NCBI GenBank assembly: GCA_016280595.1
Contig: JAEEHB010000055.1
Coordinates: 1-57,275, forward strand
Direction of reading: 5' to 3'
DNA length: 57,275 bases
DNA from: Clostridiaceae bacterium
GTDB lineage: Bacteria > Bacillota > Clostridia > Oscillospirales > Acutalibacteraceae
The notes beneath the pieces were generated by a model. The model was not told the origin of the DNA. It was given only the letters and a program-made list of their open reading frames with translations, and searched no databases. Below, piece by piece: positions 26,105 through 35,265 of this stretch. A program made the position numbers and the translations under genes. Position 1 is the stretch's first letter, and every line of letters starts with the position of its first letter.

Positions 26105-27004
26105 ATGAGCGATATTCAGAAAAGAGAGATGCCCAAAGCCTATGCGGTGCTCTGGGGTGTTATAACTCTCGCTTATACGGTATGGATGGCTTTCTTTATG
26201 AAAGACATTGTGCTCGTTAAGTATGAAACAGAAGCGGCAAGGACCGTTGACGGCTATCTTTACACCGACATAACCGGTATGATAGGCAGGCACTGGCTCT
26301 ATCCCGTCTGGGTTATTGTTTCGGCTGTAACACTTCTTCTCTTCATCGTCTACATCAAAAAAATTCTTTACGCCGACGCGCTCGGCAACTTTGTAAAATG
26401 GTTTTGCCTCATAGGCGCGGTGGTCGGCTGTATCTATGTTATCGTTTACGGCCTTCTTGACGCCCCCAACAAGCAGGGTGAAATCGCGAGTTTTTCCGAT
26501 AAACTCAAATACATTACCGCCAGTATGATAGGTCTTATGTGGCCCTGGCTTTTCAGAGGCTGGGGAGTGATTGCCGCCCTCACGGTATTCACCAACACAA
26601 TGTACTGCTACCGCAGATATGATTTCAACAGCAAACTCGGCGTAATTCTCGGCTCAATCGGCTCAGCCGCGATTTACCTCACAATCAACTGCCCCTCAAT
26701 GGGAGATGATGACAAGGATTTCTCAATCCCCAGGTGCTCAGTGCACTGGGCGGGCGCTCTGATTTTTGCCGTTTGCTGCGCCGCTCCGCTTATCATCTTC
26801 CTTTTCAACAGAGGCAGAAAACTCAAAGGCAGATTCCTCGGCGCATTTATCATCTTCGTTGCCCTTCTCGTTGTTATGGCCGTGCTTCTTGTCACGGTCG
26901 GCAAGAGCGCTATGATTGAAAATATCCCGATGGTTGCCGCCTATATTCTGCTTATCACCCTGAATTTCACAAACTTCTATGAAAAGGGAAACACAAAAGA
27001 ATAA
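26105..27004 (+). CDS. Polytopic membrane protein of unknown function
   Basis: I do not recognise the family. The 299-residue product has about eight hydrophobic segments (for example YAVLWGVITLAYTVWMAFFM, FVKWFCLIGAVVGCIYVIVY, FLGAFIIFVALLVVMAVLL) and a short charged tail. One extracytoplasmic loop is acidic (SMGDDDKDFSIPR). It starts 13 bp after the lipase-like gene with the site CGGAGG, so the two are likely co-expressed. It is followed by a strong terminator. Confidence 0.7.
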   Translation: MSDIQKREMPKAYAVLWGVITLAYTVWMAFFMKDIVLVKYETEAARTVDGYLYTDITGMIGRHWLYPVWVIVSAVTLLLFIVYIKKILYADALGNFVKWFCLIGAVVGCIYVIVYGLLDAPNKQGEIASFSDKLKYITASMIGLMWPWLFRGWGVIAALTVFTNTMYCYRRYDFNSKLGVILGSIGSAAIYLTINCPSMGDDDKDFSIPRCSVHWAGALIFAVCCAAPLIIFLFNRGRKLKGRFLGAFIIFVALLVVMAVLLVTVGKSAMIENIPMVAAYILLITLNFTNFYEKGNTKE

Positions 27005-27019
27005 GTATGCATAATCAAA

Positions 27020-27047
27020 CCGCCTTGCACTGAGCAAGGCGGCTTTT
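27020..27047. terminator. Terminator shared by convergent genes
   Basis: CCGCCTTGC (27020-27028) pairs with GCAAGGCGG (27034-27042), followed by CTTTT. It ends the lipase-membrane protein unit and lies just beyond the stop of the convergent EamA gene. Confidence 0.85.
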
Positions 27048-27049
27048 GT

Positions 27050-27958
27050 TTATTCTCTGATTTCTCTTTTTCTTTCGGGCAGATTCATAAGCACTATTGC
27101 CGCAAGCACAAGCGCTATGCCGGCGAGTTTCGCGGGGCTTCTGCTCTCCGAAAAAACGGTCATTCCTATTACGGCGCCCACAAGCGGCTCAACAGCCACG
27201 AGGATTGAAGCCTTGCCGCTGTCCATTCTTTTAAGCCCCCAGGTATAAAAGAAATAGGGGAGTACGGTTGAAAAAACTCCTATGCCGAGGCTCAGCAGAA
27301 TAAGTTTCGGCGAGGAAAACACGGCGCTGAATGTTGCGGCGGGTTTGCCGACGATTATTGAGGCGGGCAGACCGAAAATGAAGGTCCATACCGTCACGGT
27401 CATTGTGTCATATTTTCCGAGCGCCACTCTGCCGAATATCGTGTAAAGCCCGTAGGCAAGCCCCGAAAGAAGACCTGTTAAAAGGTAAAACGGTTTTATC
27501 ACATATCCGCCTCCTGCAAGCCCTGCCACAAGCACACAGCCGGTCAGGGTAAGCACGAGCGAAATGATTTTTACCGGCGTAATCTTTTCCTTAAAGAAAA
27601 CGGCTGACATTATCATGATAAACACGGGTGAAGTGTAGAGGAGCACAACCGCCACGCTCGCCTGCGAGTGAATCATGGTGTAGAAGTAGCATATGTTGAA
27701 AAAGACGATGCTTATTATTCCCGTGCCGATAAACATCCAGCAGTCGCGCGGATTTATCTTCATCTTCTTTCTGTCCGTTATCAGCAGAAACGCCGTAAAA
27801 AGAGGCGCGGCAACGGCCATACGAATAAGAGAAATCTGCATTGCGTCAATGCCGTAGGCGGATATATTTTTTATAAACAGCGATATTATTCCCCAGAAAA
27901 CTCCCGCCGCAATAACGGAGAGTGAAGCGAGGGCGCTGCTTTTGTTTGTTTCGTTCAT
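27050..27958 (-). CDS. EamA/DMT-family transporter
   Basis: A 302-residue drug/metabolite transporter with ten predicted membrane helices in two EamA repeats (SVIAAGVFWGIISLFIKN first, LLTGLLSGLAYGLYTIFGRVALG opening the second). The family exports or imports small metabolites such as amino acids. The direction and cargo here are unknown. I place the start at the ATG at 27958; a GTG seven codons earlier is possible. The gene has its own promoter divergent from the next gene. Confidence 0.85.
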   Translation of the reverse strand: MNETNKSSALASLSVIAAGVFWGIISLFIKNISAYGIDAMQISLIRMAVAAPLFTAFLLITDRKKMKINPRDCWMFIGTGIISIVFFNICYFYTMIHSQASVAVVLLYTSPVFIMIMSAVFFKEKITPVKIISLVLTLTGCVLVAGLAGGGYVIKPFYLLTGLLSGLAYGLYTIFGRVALGKYDTMTVTVWTFIFGLPASIIVGKPAATFSAVFSSPKLILLSLGIGVFSTVLPYFFYTWGLKRMDSGKASILVAVEPLVGAVIGMTVFSESRSPAKLAGIALVLAAIVLMNLPERKREIRE

Positions 27959-27991
27959 AATGATTATCTGTCCTTCCACGAAGTCCCGATT

Positions 27992-28020
27992 ATTATATCT
28001 TACTATGTGAATAATGTAAA
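27992..28020 (-). promoter_or_regulatory. Promoter for the EamA transporter
   Basis: Minus-strand TTTACA (28015-28020) and TATAAT (27992-27997) with a 17-bp spacer. Confidence 0.7.
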
Positions 28021-28025
28021 GTGAT

Positions 28026-28054
28026 TTGACAAATTGTATGAATTACAATACAAT
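28026..28054 (+). promoter_or_regulatory. Promoter for the DUF6935-like gene
   Basis: TTGACA (28026-28031) and TACAAT (28049-28054) with a 17-bp spacer, giving a leader of about 10 bases before ATG 28072. The -35 boxes of the two divergent promoters are only 5 bp apart, so the polymerases must compete. Confidence 0.75.
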
Positions 28055-28071
28055 TAATATGAGGTGATAAT

Positions 28072-28566
28072 ATGAATAAAAGTTTTACCTTTGAAAAAAT
28101 ACTGATGGACATTGATGAGTTTACCGCGCTTGCCGCAGACAAATCGGATTATAACTATATCGGCGCGCTCACGGTAGTCGCCCTGTGCAATTACAGAACG
28201 GATCCGGCGCTCTGCTACTCTATGCTTGACGCTCTTAAAAACCCCGCGGAGCCCACAAGCACCTATGAAAAGCAGTTTCTCAAAGACCGCCTTAGCGGTA
28301 AGGACTACAAACCGTTTTCTTATTTCGCGGGCTCCTCTCCCGAAAACGGCTATACTCCCTCCGCTCCCTACAGCATCACTCTTTCAACAAATCCGTATTC
28401 TTTCTCGGGCGATGAGAGAGTTACACTCCACCTTCATTCATCCGGAGCGGACAGCGACAGGCAGATTAAACTCAGGCAGAAAAAGAGCACGGGAGAATGG
28501 TTCCTTCTCGAGCAGTTTCTGCTCTCCGATATCCGCATTCCCGCCGCGCAGGACCCCTGGGCATAA
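28072..28566 (+). CDS. DUF6935-like protein
   Basis: A 164-residue soluble protein that resembles, as I recall it, the clostridial DUF6935 family: an opening KSFTFEKILMDIDEF, a segment YEKQFLKDRLSGKDYKPFSYFAGSSPENGYTP, and a conserved end (SDRQIKLRQKKSTGEWFLLE, then IRIPAAQDPWA). No function is known to me for this family. There is no signal peptide or membrane segment. It is expressed alone, from its own promoter to a hairpin terminator. The family assignment is from memory of its pattern and moderately certain. Confidence 0.7.
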   Translation: MNKSFTFEKILMDIDEFTALAADKSDYNYIGALTVVALCNYRTDPALCYSMLDALKNPAEPTSTYEKQFLKDRLSGKDYKPFSYFAGSSPENGYTPSAPYSITLSTNPYSFSGDERVTLHLHSSGADSDRQIKLRQKKSTGEWFLLEQFLLSDIRIPAAQDPWA

Positions 28567-28580
28567 ACAAAGCAATATAA

Positions 28581-28610
28581 AAAGCACTGCAGCCGCAGTG
28601 CTTTTTTCGT
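28581..28610. terminator. Bidirectional terminator
   Basis: AAAGCACTGC (28581-28590) pairs with GCAGTGCTTT (28595-28604) around AGCC, followed by Ts. It serves both the DUF6935-like gene and the convergent phosphodiesterase. Confidence 0.85.
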
Positions 28611-29384
28611 TTATACTGTAAGCACTTTTCCTTCCCAGTCACCGTCGGGTTCAACTTCCAGCACTTTGCATACCGTCGGGGCAATGTCAATTATATTTCC
28701 GCCCTCGCGCACGCCTGCGCTGAGTGAAGGATTGCTGAAAATTATCGGGATAGTCATATCTTCGGGCTCTTCGCTTCCGTGAGTCCTGTCGTGCCCACCG
28801 TGGTCTGCCGTGATTATCACAAGGTAATCATCGGATATGCCCTCGCACAGGTTTTCAATGCAGTCAAAACTCTGACTTACGGCTTTAATGTATTCGCCGC
28901 TCATCCAGCCGGAGTTGTGACCTGCCGCGTCAACATAGCCGAGATACACAAAGGCAAAATCCGGCGCATCGGCTGAAATATGATTTTTTGCTATTTCGCT
29001 CACGCGCCTGTTCGCCTCCTCATAGCCGTATATGTGCCCCGACACATAGGTCGCGAAAGAGAGCGAATCGGGGCGGGATAAATCTTTGAGTTCTTCCCAG
29101 TTATAGATAAAGGCGCACTTTTTTCCTGCGGCTCTGAGTACCTCGCATATGCCTTTTACCGGGCGCACCTGAGGCACATAGGTGTTTGTGAGTATCCCGT
29201 GCCTGCCGGGAGTAACGCTGTGAAACAGCGACATATGGCAGGGCAGGGTAACCGAGGGCATAACCGTGCGTGCGGCACTGTAATATACGCCTCCGGCAGT
29301 AACTTTCTTCGCAAAAGGATGTCCGCATTTTTCAATCGCGTCGGGGCGCATACCGTCTACAAGAATCAGAAGCACTTTATTCAT
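28611..29384 (-). CDS. Type I phosphodiesterase / alkaline-phosphatase-superfamily hydrolase
   Basis: This 257-residue enzyme of the nucleotide pyrophosphatase/phosphodiesterase family has the metal site and nucleophile region LLILVDGMRPDA...MPSVTLPCHMSLF (Thr nucleophile in PSVTLP) and the later metal motifs YVDAAGHNSGW and TADHGGHDRTHG. No signal peptide is visible, so it is probably cytoplasmic, acting on phosphodiester or phosphomonoester substrates I cannot specify. The start ATG at 29384 follows GAAGGTGA. It has its own promoter. Confidence 0.88.
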   Translation of the reverse strand: MNKVLLILVDGMRPDAIEKCGHPFAKKVTAGGVYYSAARTVMPSVTLPCHMSLFHSVTPGRHGILTNTYVPQVRPVKGICEVLRAAGKKCAFIYNWEELKDLSRPDSLSFATYVSGHIYGYEEANRRVSEIAKNHISADAPDFAFVYLGYVDAAGHNSGWMSGEYIKAVSQSFDCIENLCEGISDDYLVIITADHGGHDRTHGSEEPEDMTIPIIFSNPSLSAGVREGGNIIDIAPTVCKVLEVEPDGDWEGKVLTV

Positions 29385-29417
29385 AAGGGTCACCTTCTCA
29401 TCGCTTTTTATGAAACT

Positions 29418-29446
29418 GTTATAGCAAACATAAGTGTTTTTGTCAA
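29418..29446 (-). promoter_or_regulatory. Promoter for the phosphodiesterase
   Basis: Minus-strand TTGACA (29441-29446) and TATAAC (29418-29423) separated by 17 bp. Confidence 0.7.
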
Positions 29447-29462
29447 TCGCGCAAATACTTTC

Positions 29463-29491
29463 TTGACTTGCACGCGCGCGTTTGATATCAT
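29463..29491 (+). promoter_or_regulatory. Promoter for the DUF4838-GH63 operon
   Basis: TTGACT (29463-29468) and TATCAT (29486-29491) with a 17-bp spacer containing cgcgcgcg. It diverges from the phosphodiesterase promoter. Confidence 0.6.
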
Positions 29492-29528
29492 CAAATTAAA
29501 GCAATTATCTCTACGGAGGGTCGGTAAT

Positions 29529-31436
29529 ATGAAAAAACTGATTTCTGTTATTCTTGCCTGCTGTTTATGTATCTGCTTTTTAATTCCTGCTTTTGCAACG
29601 GAAGGTGACGCTGTTATGGATTCATCCTGGTCAATACTTGTTCCCGCTTCACCTTCGCCTTACGAATCGTTTGCCATCGGCAAACTGAAAGAAGCGCTCT
29701 CCGAAGTGCTCGGCGAAGAGATTCAGGAGTCAACAACTGCAGACGGAAATTATATCGCCGTCGGCTCGGCATCGGACCTTGATCTGTCCGGCGCAGCGGA
29801 AAACGGCTACCGTATTGCGGTAAAAGACGGCAATATTCATATAGGCGGCACGGGAGTAAGAGGCCTTCAGGCGGGCGTTAACCGCTTCCTTGAAGAATTC
29901 TGCGGCAGAAAAGTTTATACAGGCGATATTACCGTATTGCCTCAGGCTGAGAGTATAACTGTGCCGGCGGATACCGACATATCCTATGCGCCGTTTTTCG
30001 AATATACCGAAACCGACTGGAAAAGCCCGAGAAATAATAACTATTCACTTGCAAACGGACTTAACGGCGGCACATACCGCAGCCTTCCCGAAGAGGCGGG
30101 CAGCACCGTTGACTACTTAGGCGGCTTCTGTCACACAATGGGGTCGCTTTGCGAAACAGAAAAATATGAAGAAACAAACCCCGAAATGCTTGCCCTTCAC
30201 GACGGCGAGCGCACAGTCGACCAGCCCTGCCTTACAAACCCCGAGGTGCTTGAAATTGCCACCGCAAATGTGCTTAAAATTTTAAGAGAAAAGCACAACC
30301 CTCAGGCTTCTCTGCAGATAGTTTCCGTTACACAGAATGATAACTATCACTACTGCGAGTGTGAAAGATGCAAGGCGTTTGAAGCCGCTCACGGCGGCGT
30401 GCAGTCCGCGACTATGATAAACTTCGTCAACAGCATAGCAGACACCGTAAAGGAAGCGGGCTATGATAACGTGGCAGTCGATACCTTCGCCTATCAGTAC
30501 ACCCGCAAGGCGCCCGAAGGCATTGCGCCGCGCGATAATGTTATCGTAAGGCTCTGCACCATCGAGTGCTGCTTCTGCCACGCGCTCGATGACCCCAAGT
30601 GCAGTCGCAATGTTGACCTGATGAAAGACCTTGAAGACTGGTCAGAAATCTGTGACAGAATATATGTGTGGGATTACACCACTAACTATTCAAACACCTG
30701 CATCGTATTTCCCGATTTCGGCATTATTCAGCGCAACATTCAGGTTTTCTATGAAAACAATGTTAAAGGCGTTTACGAAGAGGGCAATTACTATATCGAC
30801 GGCTGTGACACCGAATTCGGAGAACTCAGGGCTTATATGATTGCCAAGTGCCTTCAGGATCCTTACTGCGACCTTGACAGCGAAGTTGACGGCTTCCTCA
30901 AAGCTTACTATGGCCCGGGCGGTGGATATATAGGTGAGATTCTTGACAGGCATGTTGAAAATGCCTGCAGGCTCGGCAACCATATATCAATAGGCGAGAG
31001 CCCGAGAGCGAGTTTTATTTTCACTTCATGCGAAGTATCCGAGATTAACGCTCTCTGGGCAAAGGCAAAAGAGGCGGCTGAGACAGATGAACAGCTTGCC
31101 AATATCGAGCGCTCCGAACTTTCCTGGCGTTTCTGGAAAGCGAGCGCGGACAAAGACGAGTTTTCTGTGCTCAATCCCGGCCGTTTCGACGAAAGGGAAA
31201 AACTGTTTGAAGATTTCAAGGATCACGGAGTGGTACGTCTTAACGAAGGCGGTTACGAGGATTACCTTGACTGCCTGTGCGTAAGATATGTGCCCGCAAA
31301 CGAGTGGAATATGTACGAGGCGGATGAAATCGGCGCGCAGACAAGGCTCTTCTTCGGGCAGCTGCTCGAAAAACTGACACCCTTCCTCTCTGCATACGGC
31401 CTGTATTACAAGATTTACCGCTCAATTTACGGATAA
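29529..31436 (+). CDS. Secreted DUF4838 protein, probable glycan-active
   Basis: A 635-residue exported protein with an N-terminal signal peptide (MKKLISVILACCLCICFLIP, likely cleaved near AFA-TE). Residues about 40-140 resemble the N-terminal domain that precedes glycosidase barrels (GNYIAVGSASDL, GLQAGVNRFLEEFCGRKVY). The DUF4838 region follows with NDNYHYCECERCKAFEAAHGG, DTFAYQYTRKAPEG, VIVRLCTIECCFCHAL and RIYVWDYTTNYSNT. DUF4838 proteins are glycosidase-like and common in polysaccharide-degrading bacteria; activity on a specific glycan is not established here. It is the first gene of a two-gene unit with an intracellular GH63-like enzyme. Confidence 0.85.
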   Translation: MKKLISVILACCLCICFLIPAFATEGDAVMDSSWSILVPASPSPYESFAIGKLKEALSEVLGEEIQESTTADGNYIAVGSASDLDLSGAAENGYRIAVKDGNIHIGGTGVRGLQAGVNRFLEEFCGRKVYTGDITVLPQAESITVPADTDISYAPFFEYTETDWKSPRNNNYSLANGLNGGTYRSLPEEAGSTVDYLGGFCHTMGSLCETEKYEETNPEMLALHDGERTVDQPCLTNPEVLEIATANVLKILREKHNPQASLQIVSVTQNDNYHYCECERCKAFEAAHGGVQSATMINFVNSIADTVKEAGYDNVAVDTFAYQYTRKAPEGIAPRDNVIVRLCTIECCFCHALDDPKCSRNVDLMKDLEDWSEICDRIYVWDYTTNYSNTCIVFPDFGIIQRNIQVFYENNVKGVYEEGNYYIDGCDTEFGELRAYMIAKCLQDPYCDLDSEVDGFLKAYYGPGGGYIGEILDRHVENACRLGNHISIGESPRASFIFTSCEVSEINALWAKAKEAAETDEQLANIERSELSWRFWKASADKDEFSVLNPGRFDEREKLFEDFKDHGVVRLNEGGYEDYLDCLCVRYVPANEWNMYEADEIGAQTRLFFGQLLEKLTPFLSAYGLYYKIYRSIYG

Positions 31437-31454
31437 AACACCGAGGTGAATGAT

Positions 31455-33116
31455 ATGAAATTCCCCGATTTTTACGGTTACGGTCAGCTGTTTGCTTTCA
31501 GCGGAATTGATGGTGAAAACTCGCACGATGAGGATTTTGCCGGTATGCTTATGCCCGGTAAAATCAGCATCCGTTTTGAAGCACCCGATGCAGTCACTCT
31601 TTCTCTGCCCTGCGCCGATAAAGAGATTGACGCGCTGTTTTCTGATGTCATAATTGCCGGGGACATAAAACTCCTGTTTTATGACAGAAAGACAGTGCTC
31701 GGCTTTTACGCGGGAAATGCACGCATATTCTCCGAAAGCGGAGCGCAGGTGACAAGCGAAGGCGGGTGCAGTATTCTTGAGGCGGACGGCTTTTGCTACT
31801 GCCTGCTGACACAGGGCGGCAGATTTGCTTTCTGCCGAGAAAACAGCCGTGCACTTGCGATTGAATTTGCAAAGAAAAAAATCGGCGCGGATATTGACTG
31901 CATCTGTGAAAAACGCCTTGACTATTACCGCAGAATGACGCCGTGCCAATACCCCGAATACGAAAAACTCTATTATAAATGTCTTTCGGTAAACAAAGTT
32001 AATGTCTACTCACCGCAGGGCGGGATTGACTGCCGCGCCACCACGCCGGACAGACTGCCTCACCGCCATATCTGGCTGTGGGATTCAATGTTTCACGCTA
32101 TGGCGATTGCGGGCTATGACACCGCCCTCGCAAAAGATTCGATAAAAGCGGTGCTGCAGTGTCAGAGGGAGGACGGCTTTATTCCGCATATGATAATGAG
32201 CAGGGCGGATGTTTCCGCTATCACTCAGCCGCAGGTAATTGCCTCTGCGGTGCTCAGCGTTTACCGCAAAGACAGCGACACCGGTTTTCTCTCATACTGC
32301 GCCGATAAAATCGCCGCCTTTCTTATCTGGTTTACAGAAAACAGAGACCTTAACAGAAACGGTCTTTTTGAATGGAAAACAGATTTTGCCAACACTCGCT
32401 GCCGCTGTGACGAGAGCGGAATGGATAATTCTCCGCGCTTTGATACCACCGAGACGCTTGACGCAATAGACTGCTCCTGCTTTATGGCATATGACTGCAG
32501 ATGCCTTGCAGAGATTTATTCGATTCTCGGCGAAAAAGAAAAAAGCGCCCGCTTTGAGGCGCTCGCGGACGAAACGGCAAAAAGAATAAATGAACTTTTG
32601 TGGGACGAAGAAACGGGAGCATATACCGACCGCGCTTTTTCCGGCAAAACAACGGGCGTGCTGACCTGCTCGTCTTTCCTACCGCTATACGCCGGAATCT
32701 GCAGTGAGGAGCGCGCCGCGAAACTCGTTTCGCTGCTTCGGGATAAAGAAAAATTCGCTTCCGAAATGCCCGTGCCGAGCATCGCGCGCGATAACCCGCT
32801 TTACGGCGCGGATATGTGGCGCGGCTGTGTATGGCTCAATTACAATTATTTCATCATATCGGGTCTAAAGCGTTACGGCTATGAAGACCTTGCGCGCTCT
32901 CTTGCGAAGACAACTCTCGAAAAGGTCAATAAGTGGTTTGAACTTACGGGCAACATATTTGAGTTTTACGATGCCGAAGATAAAACAATGCCGCTTTATC
33001 TTAACCGCAAAGGCCCTCAGCCCGAAACACCCGATTACCGTATCAAGTATCACGCGATAACGGATTATAACTGGTCGGCAAGTTTTATCCTGATGCTTCT
33101 GAGAAATGAATATTGA
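31455..33116 (+). CDS. GH63-like (alpha/alpha)6-barrel glycosidase, cytoplasmic
   Basis: A 553-residue protein whose C-terminal 400 residues look like the mannosylglycerate hydrolase/GH63 and trehalase barrel: HRHIWLWDSMFHAMAIAGYD, DGFIPHMIM, CDESGMDNSPRFD (likely catalytic Asp region), GAYTDRAFSGK and GADMWRGCVWLNYNYF. The N-terminal 150 residues form a beta domain. It has no signal peptide. ATG 31455 is preceded by GAGGTG. It begins 18 bp after the secreted DUF4838 gene and so probably finishes the breakdown of the oligosaccharide that protein releases. Substrate unknown. Confidence 0.8.
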   Translation: MKFPDFYGYGQLFAFSGIDGENSHDEDFAGMLMPGKISIRFEAPDAVTLSLPCADKEIDALFSDVIIAGDIKLLFYDRKTVLGFYAGNARIFSESGAQVTSEGGCSILEADGFCYCLLTQGGRFAFCRENSRALAIEFAKKKIGADIDCICEKRLDYYRRMTPCQYPEYEKLYYKCLSVNKVNVYSPQGGIDCRATTPDRLPHRHIWLWDSMFHAMAIAGYDTALAKDSIKAVLQCQREDGFIPHMIMSRADVSAITQPQVIASAVLSVYRKDSDTGFLSYCADKIAAFLIWFTENRDLNRNGLFEWKTDFANTRCRCDESGMDNSPRFDTTETLDAIDCSCFMAYDCRCLAEIYSILGEKEKSARFEALADETAKRINELLWDEETGAYTDRAFSGKTTGVLTCSSFLPLYAGICSEERAAKLVSLLRDKEKFASEMPVPSIARDNPLYGADMWRGCVWLNYNYFIISGLKRYGYEDLARSLAKTTLEKVNKWFELTGNIFEFYDAEDKTMPLYLNRKGPQPETPDYRIKYHAITDYNWSASFILMLLRNEY

Positions 33117-33123
33117 TAAAAAC

Positions 33124-33157
33124 AGGCGGAGCAAAGAATTCTTTGCTCCGCCTTTTT
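33124..33157. terminator. Bidirectional terminator
   Basis: A perfect 13-bp stem (33124-33136 with 33141-33153) around AATT is followed by TTTT, ending the GH63-like gene and the convergent thioesterase. Confidence 0.88.
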
Positions 33158-33160
33158 CTT

Positions 33161-33571
33161 TTATTTTGCTTTCGGATAGATGTGAGTGCCGGTGATGCTT
33201 ACCTTCGCAACGGTAACACCCGTGTCGTCGGTTATTATTATATCATAAAAGCACAGCGTCCTGCCGTCTTTTATCAGCACACTCTCCGCCGTGAGAGTGT
33301 TTCCTTTTGCCGCGGCAAGGTGATGCACACTGCTCACTGTTGATACGGTGCCGTAATCCTTGTCGAAGTTTGTTGAAACAGCAAAGGTGAAATCCGCCAT
33401 AGTGTAAACAACGGCGCCCATTAGTGTGCCCCTTGCGTTCATATGTCTTTCGTCAAGTTTCAGCACTGTCTTTGCGTAGTTTTCGCCGATTTCCGCAATC
33501 TCTATGCCTGTGGCAGAAGTTGCGTATTTATCGTGCGAAAAGAATTCTCTTGCCCTTTCGAGATCTGTCAT
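33161..33571 (-). CDS. Hotdog-fold thioesterase (PaaI family)
   Basis: A 136-residue single hotdog domain with the family pattern HMNARGTLMGAVVYTMADFTFAV, which contains the substrate-binding helix, and a strand VSSVHHLAAAKGNTLTAES. Such proteins hydrolyse acyl-CoA thioesters, PaaI acting on phenylacetyl-type CoA esters. It follows the sodium/solute symporter by 18 bp on the same strand and so falls under the same T-box control. Confidence 0.83.
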   Translation of the reverse strand: MTDLERAREFFSHDKYATSATGIEIAEIGENYAKTVLKLDERHMNARGTLMGAVVYTMADFTFAVSTNFDKDYGTVSTVSSVHHLAAAKGNTLTAESVLIKDGRTLCFYDIIITDDTGVTVAKVSITGTHIYPKAK

Positions 33572-33589
33572 ATCCGACCTCCCGTTTAA

Positions 33590-35176
33590 TCAATCGGTGA
33601 ATTCTTCGCCTTCGTCACCGATGGAATCGGTTACGGAAACAACAACTTTTTTGTTGTAGCAGGAGAAGATGCTGTCAATCTTTTCAGCCGAAGGCTTTTT
33701 GGTAAACAGGCTGACAACGGGTATTATCACAAGACCTGCAAGCATGCAGAATGCGCCGCAGTTGATGGGGGACTGAAGAAGGGCGGGGAAACTGCTTCTT
33801 ACTATGCAGTTGGCTATCATAACTACCGTTGAGAAAACGAAGTTTACCGCGCAGGAAGCCTTTGTGGCTTTCTTCCAGTAGAGACCGTAGAGGAAGGGAG
33901 CAAGGAATGCGCCTGCGAGTGCGCCCCACGAAACGCCCATCATCTGAGCAATGAGTGAAAGACCGCCTCTGTACTGGAAAATGGCGATTACGGATGAAAT
34001 AAGAATAAATACCGCGATGAATATTCTCATCCAAACTATCTGTGCTTTCTCACTCATATTCTTGCTGAAATTCGGCTTGATAAAGTCGAGAGTGAGAGTT
34101 GATGAAGATGTAAGAACAAGGGATGAAAGTGTGGACATTGATGCCGAAAGAACAAGCACCACGACCAGCGCAATAAGGATTGCGGGCAGGTTAGAGAGCA
34201 TTGAGGGAATAACCGCGTCATAGCTCGCGGGGGTAACGCCGTCTGCGCCCATTTCAATCTGGTTTGCAAAGAGCCTGCCGAAGCCGCCGAGGAAGTAGCA
34301 ACCGCCTGCAACTATAACCGCAAAGATTGTGGAGATAATCATGCCCTTGTTTATTGATTTTTCGCTCTTGATTGCGTAGAATTTCTGCACCATCTGGGGA
34401 AGTCCCATTGTGCCGAGAGATGTAAGAATAATAACGCCGACAAGGTTTACTATATCGGGTCCGAAGAATGAGGTGAATACACCGGGCTGCGCTTTTCCTG
34501 CGGCAGTGGTGCCTTCAACAAGCGAGAGTTTGTAAATGGCTTCCGTGAGGCCGCCCTGAGTTTTGAGCACCGCAACGATAACGGCGATTATGCCTACTAT
34601 CATAATGAGGCCCTGAATAAAATCGTTCATCGCTGTTGCCATATATCCGCCCACGATAACATAAATTGCGGTGAGTATTGCCATTGCGATTACGCAAACC
34701 TCATAGGGAATATCAAAAGCCATACCGAAAAGACGGCTCAGGCCGTTGTAAAGGGATGCGGTGTAGGGGATAAGGAAAATGAAAACAACGACCGATGAAA
34801 TGAGTTTGAGAGATTTTGAGTCAAAACGCTCGGCAAAAAACTGCGGCATGGTTGCGCTTGAAAGATGCTGAGTCATAATACGGGTTCTTCTGCCGAGAAT
34901 TGCCCAGGCAAGCAGTGAGCCGAGAAACGCGTTCATAAGTCCCACCCAGGTGGTTGCAAGGCCGTATTTCCAGCCGAACTGACCTGCGTAGCCGACAAAT
35001 ACGACAGCGGAAAAATAACTCGTGCCGTAAGCAAAAGCGGTGAGCCAGGGGCCGACTGCCCTGCCGCCGAGTACGAAGCCGTTTACATCTGTTGAATGCT
35101 TGCGGCAGTAAACGCCTATGGCTATCATTACGCCGAAAAAGATTACAAGCATTACGATTTTGATTGCGAGATCCAT
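33590..35176 (-). CDS. Sodium/solute symporter family protein, T-box controlled
   Basis: A 528-residue SSF-family symporter, the fold of PutP, with about thirteen membrane segments. It contains the N-terminal DVNGFVLGGRAVGPWLTAFAYGTSYFSAVVF and the sodium-site helix region SMSTLSSLVLTSSSTLTLDF. The closest named relatives are proline and pantothenate symporters, but the T-box leader upstream argues for an amino-acid substrate. By alignment with the thrS leader the specifier reads UAC, so tyrosine or a related amino acid is the best guess. Cytoplasmic membrane. The thioesterase follows in the same unit. Confidence 0.85.
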   Translation of the reverse strand: MDLAIKIVMLVIFFGVMIAIGVYCRKHSTDVNGFVLGGRAVGPWLTAFAYGTSYFSAVVFVGYAGQFGWKYGLATTWVGLMNAFLGSLLAWAILGRRTRIMTQHLSSATMPQFFAERFDSKSLKLISSVVVFIFLIPYTASLYNGLSRLFGMAFDIPYEVCVIAMAILTAIYVIVGGYMATAMNDFIQGLIMIVGIIAVIVAVLKTQGGLTEAIYKLSLVEGTTAAGKAQPGVFTSFFGPDIVNLVGVIILTSLGTMGLPQMVQKFYAIKSEKSINKGMIISTIFAVIVAGGCYFLGGFGRLFANQIEMGADGVTPASYDAVIPSMLSNLPAILIALVVVLVLSASMSTLSSLVLTSSSTLTLDFIKPNFSKNMSEKAQIVWMRIFIAVFILISSVIAIFQYRGGLSLIAQMMGVSWGALAGAFLAPFLYGLYWKKATKASCAVNFVFSTVVMIANCIVRSSFPALLQSPINCGAFCMLAGLVIIPVVSLFTKKPSAEKIDSIFSCYNKKVVVSVTDSIGDEGEEFTD

Positions 35177-35265
35177 AATTTCTCTTCCTTTCTTCTGCCG
35201 GAGTTATACTTCGGCTGTATCTGACCGGATATCCGGAAAATACCGATATGACGAGCGCGGGCATT

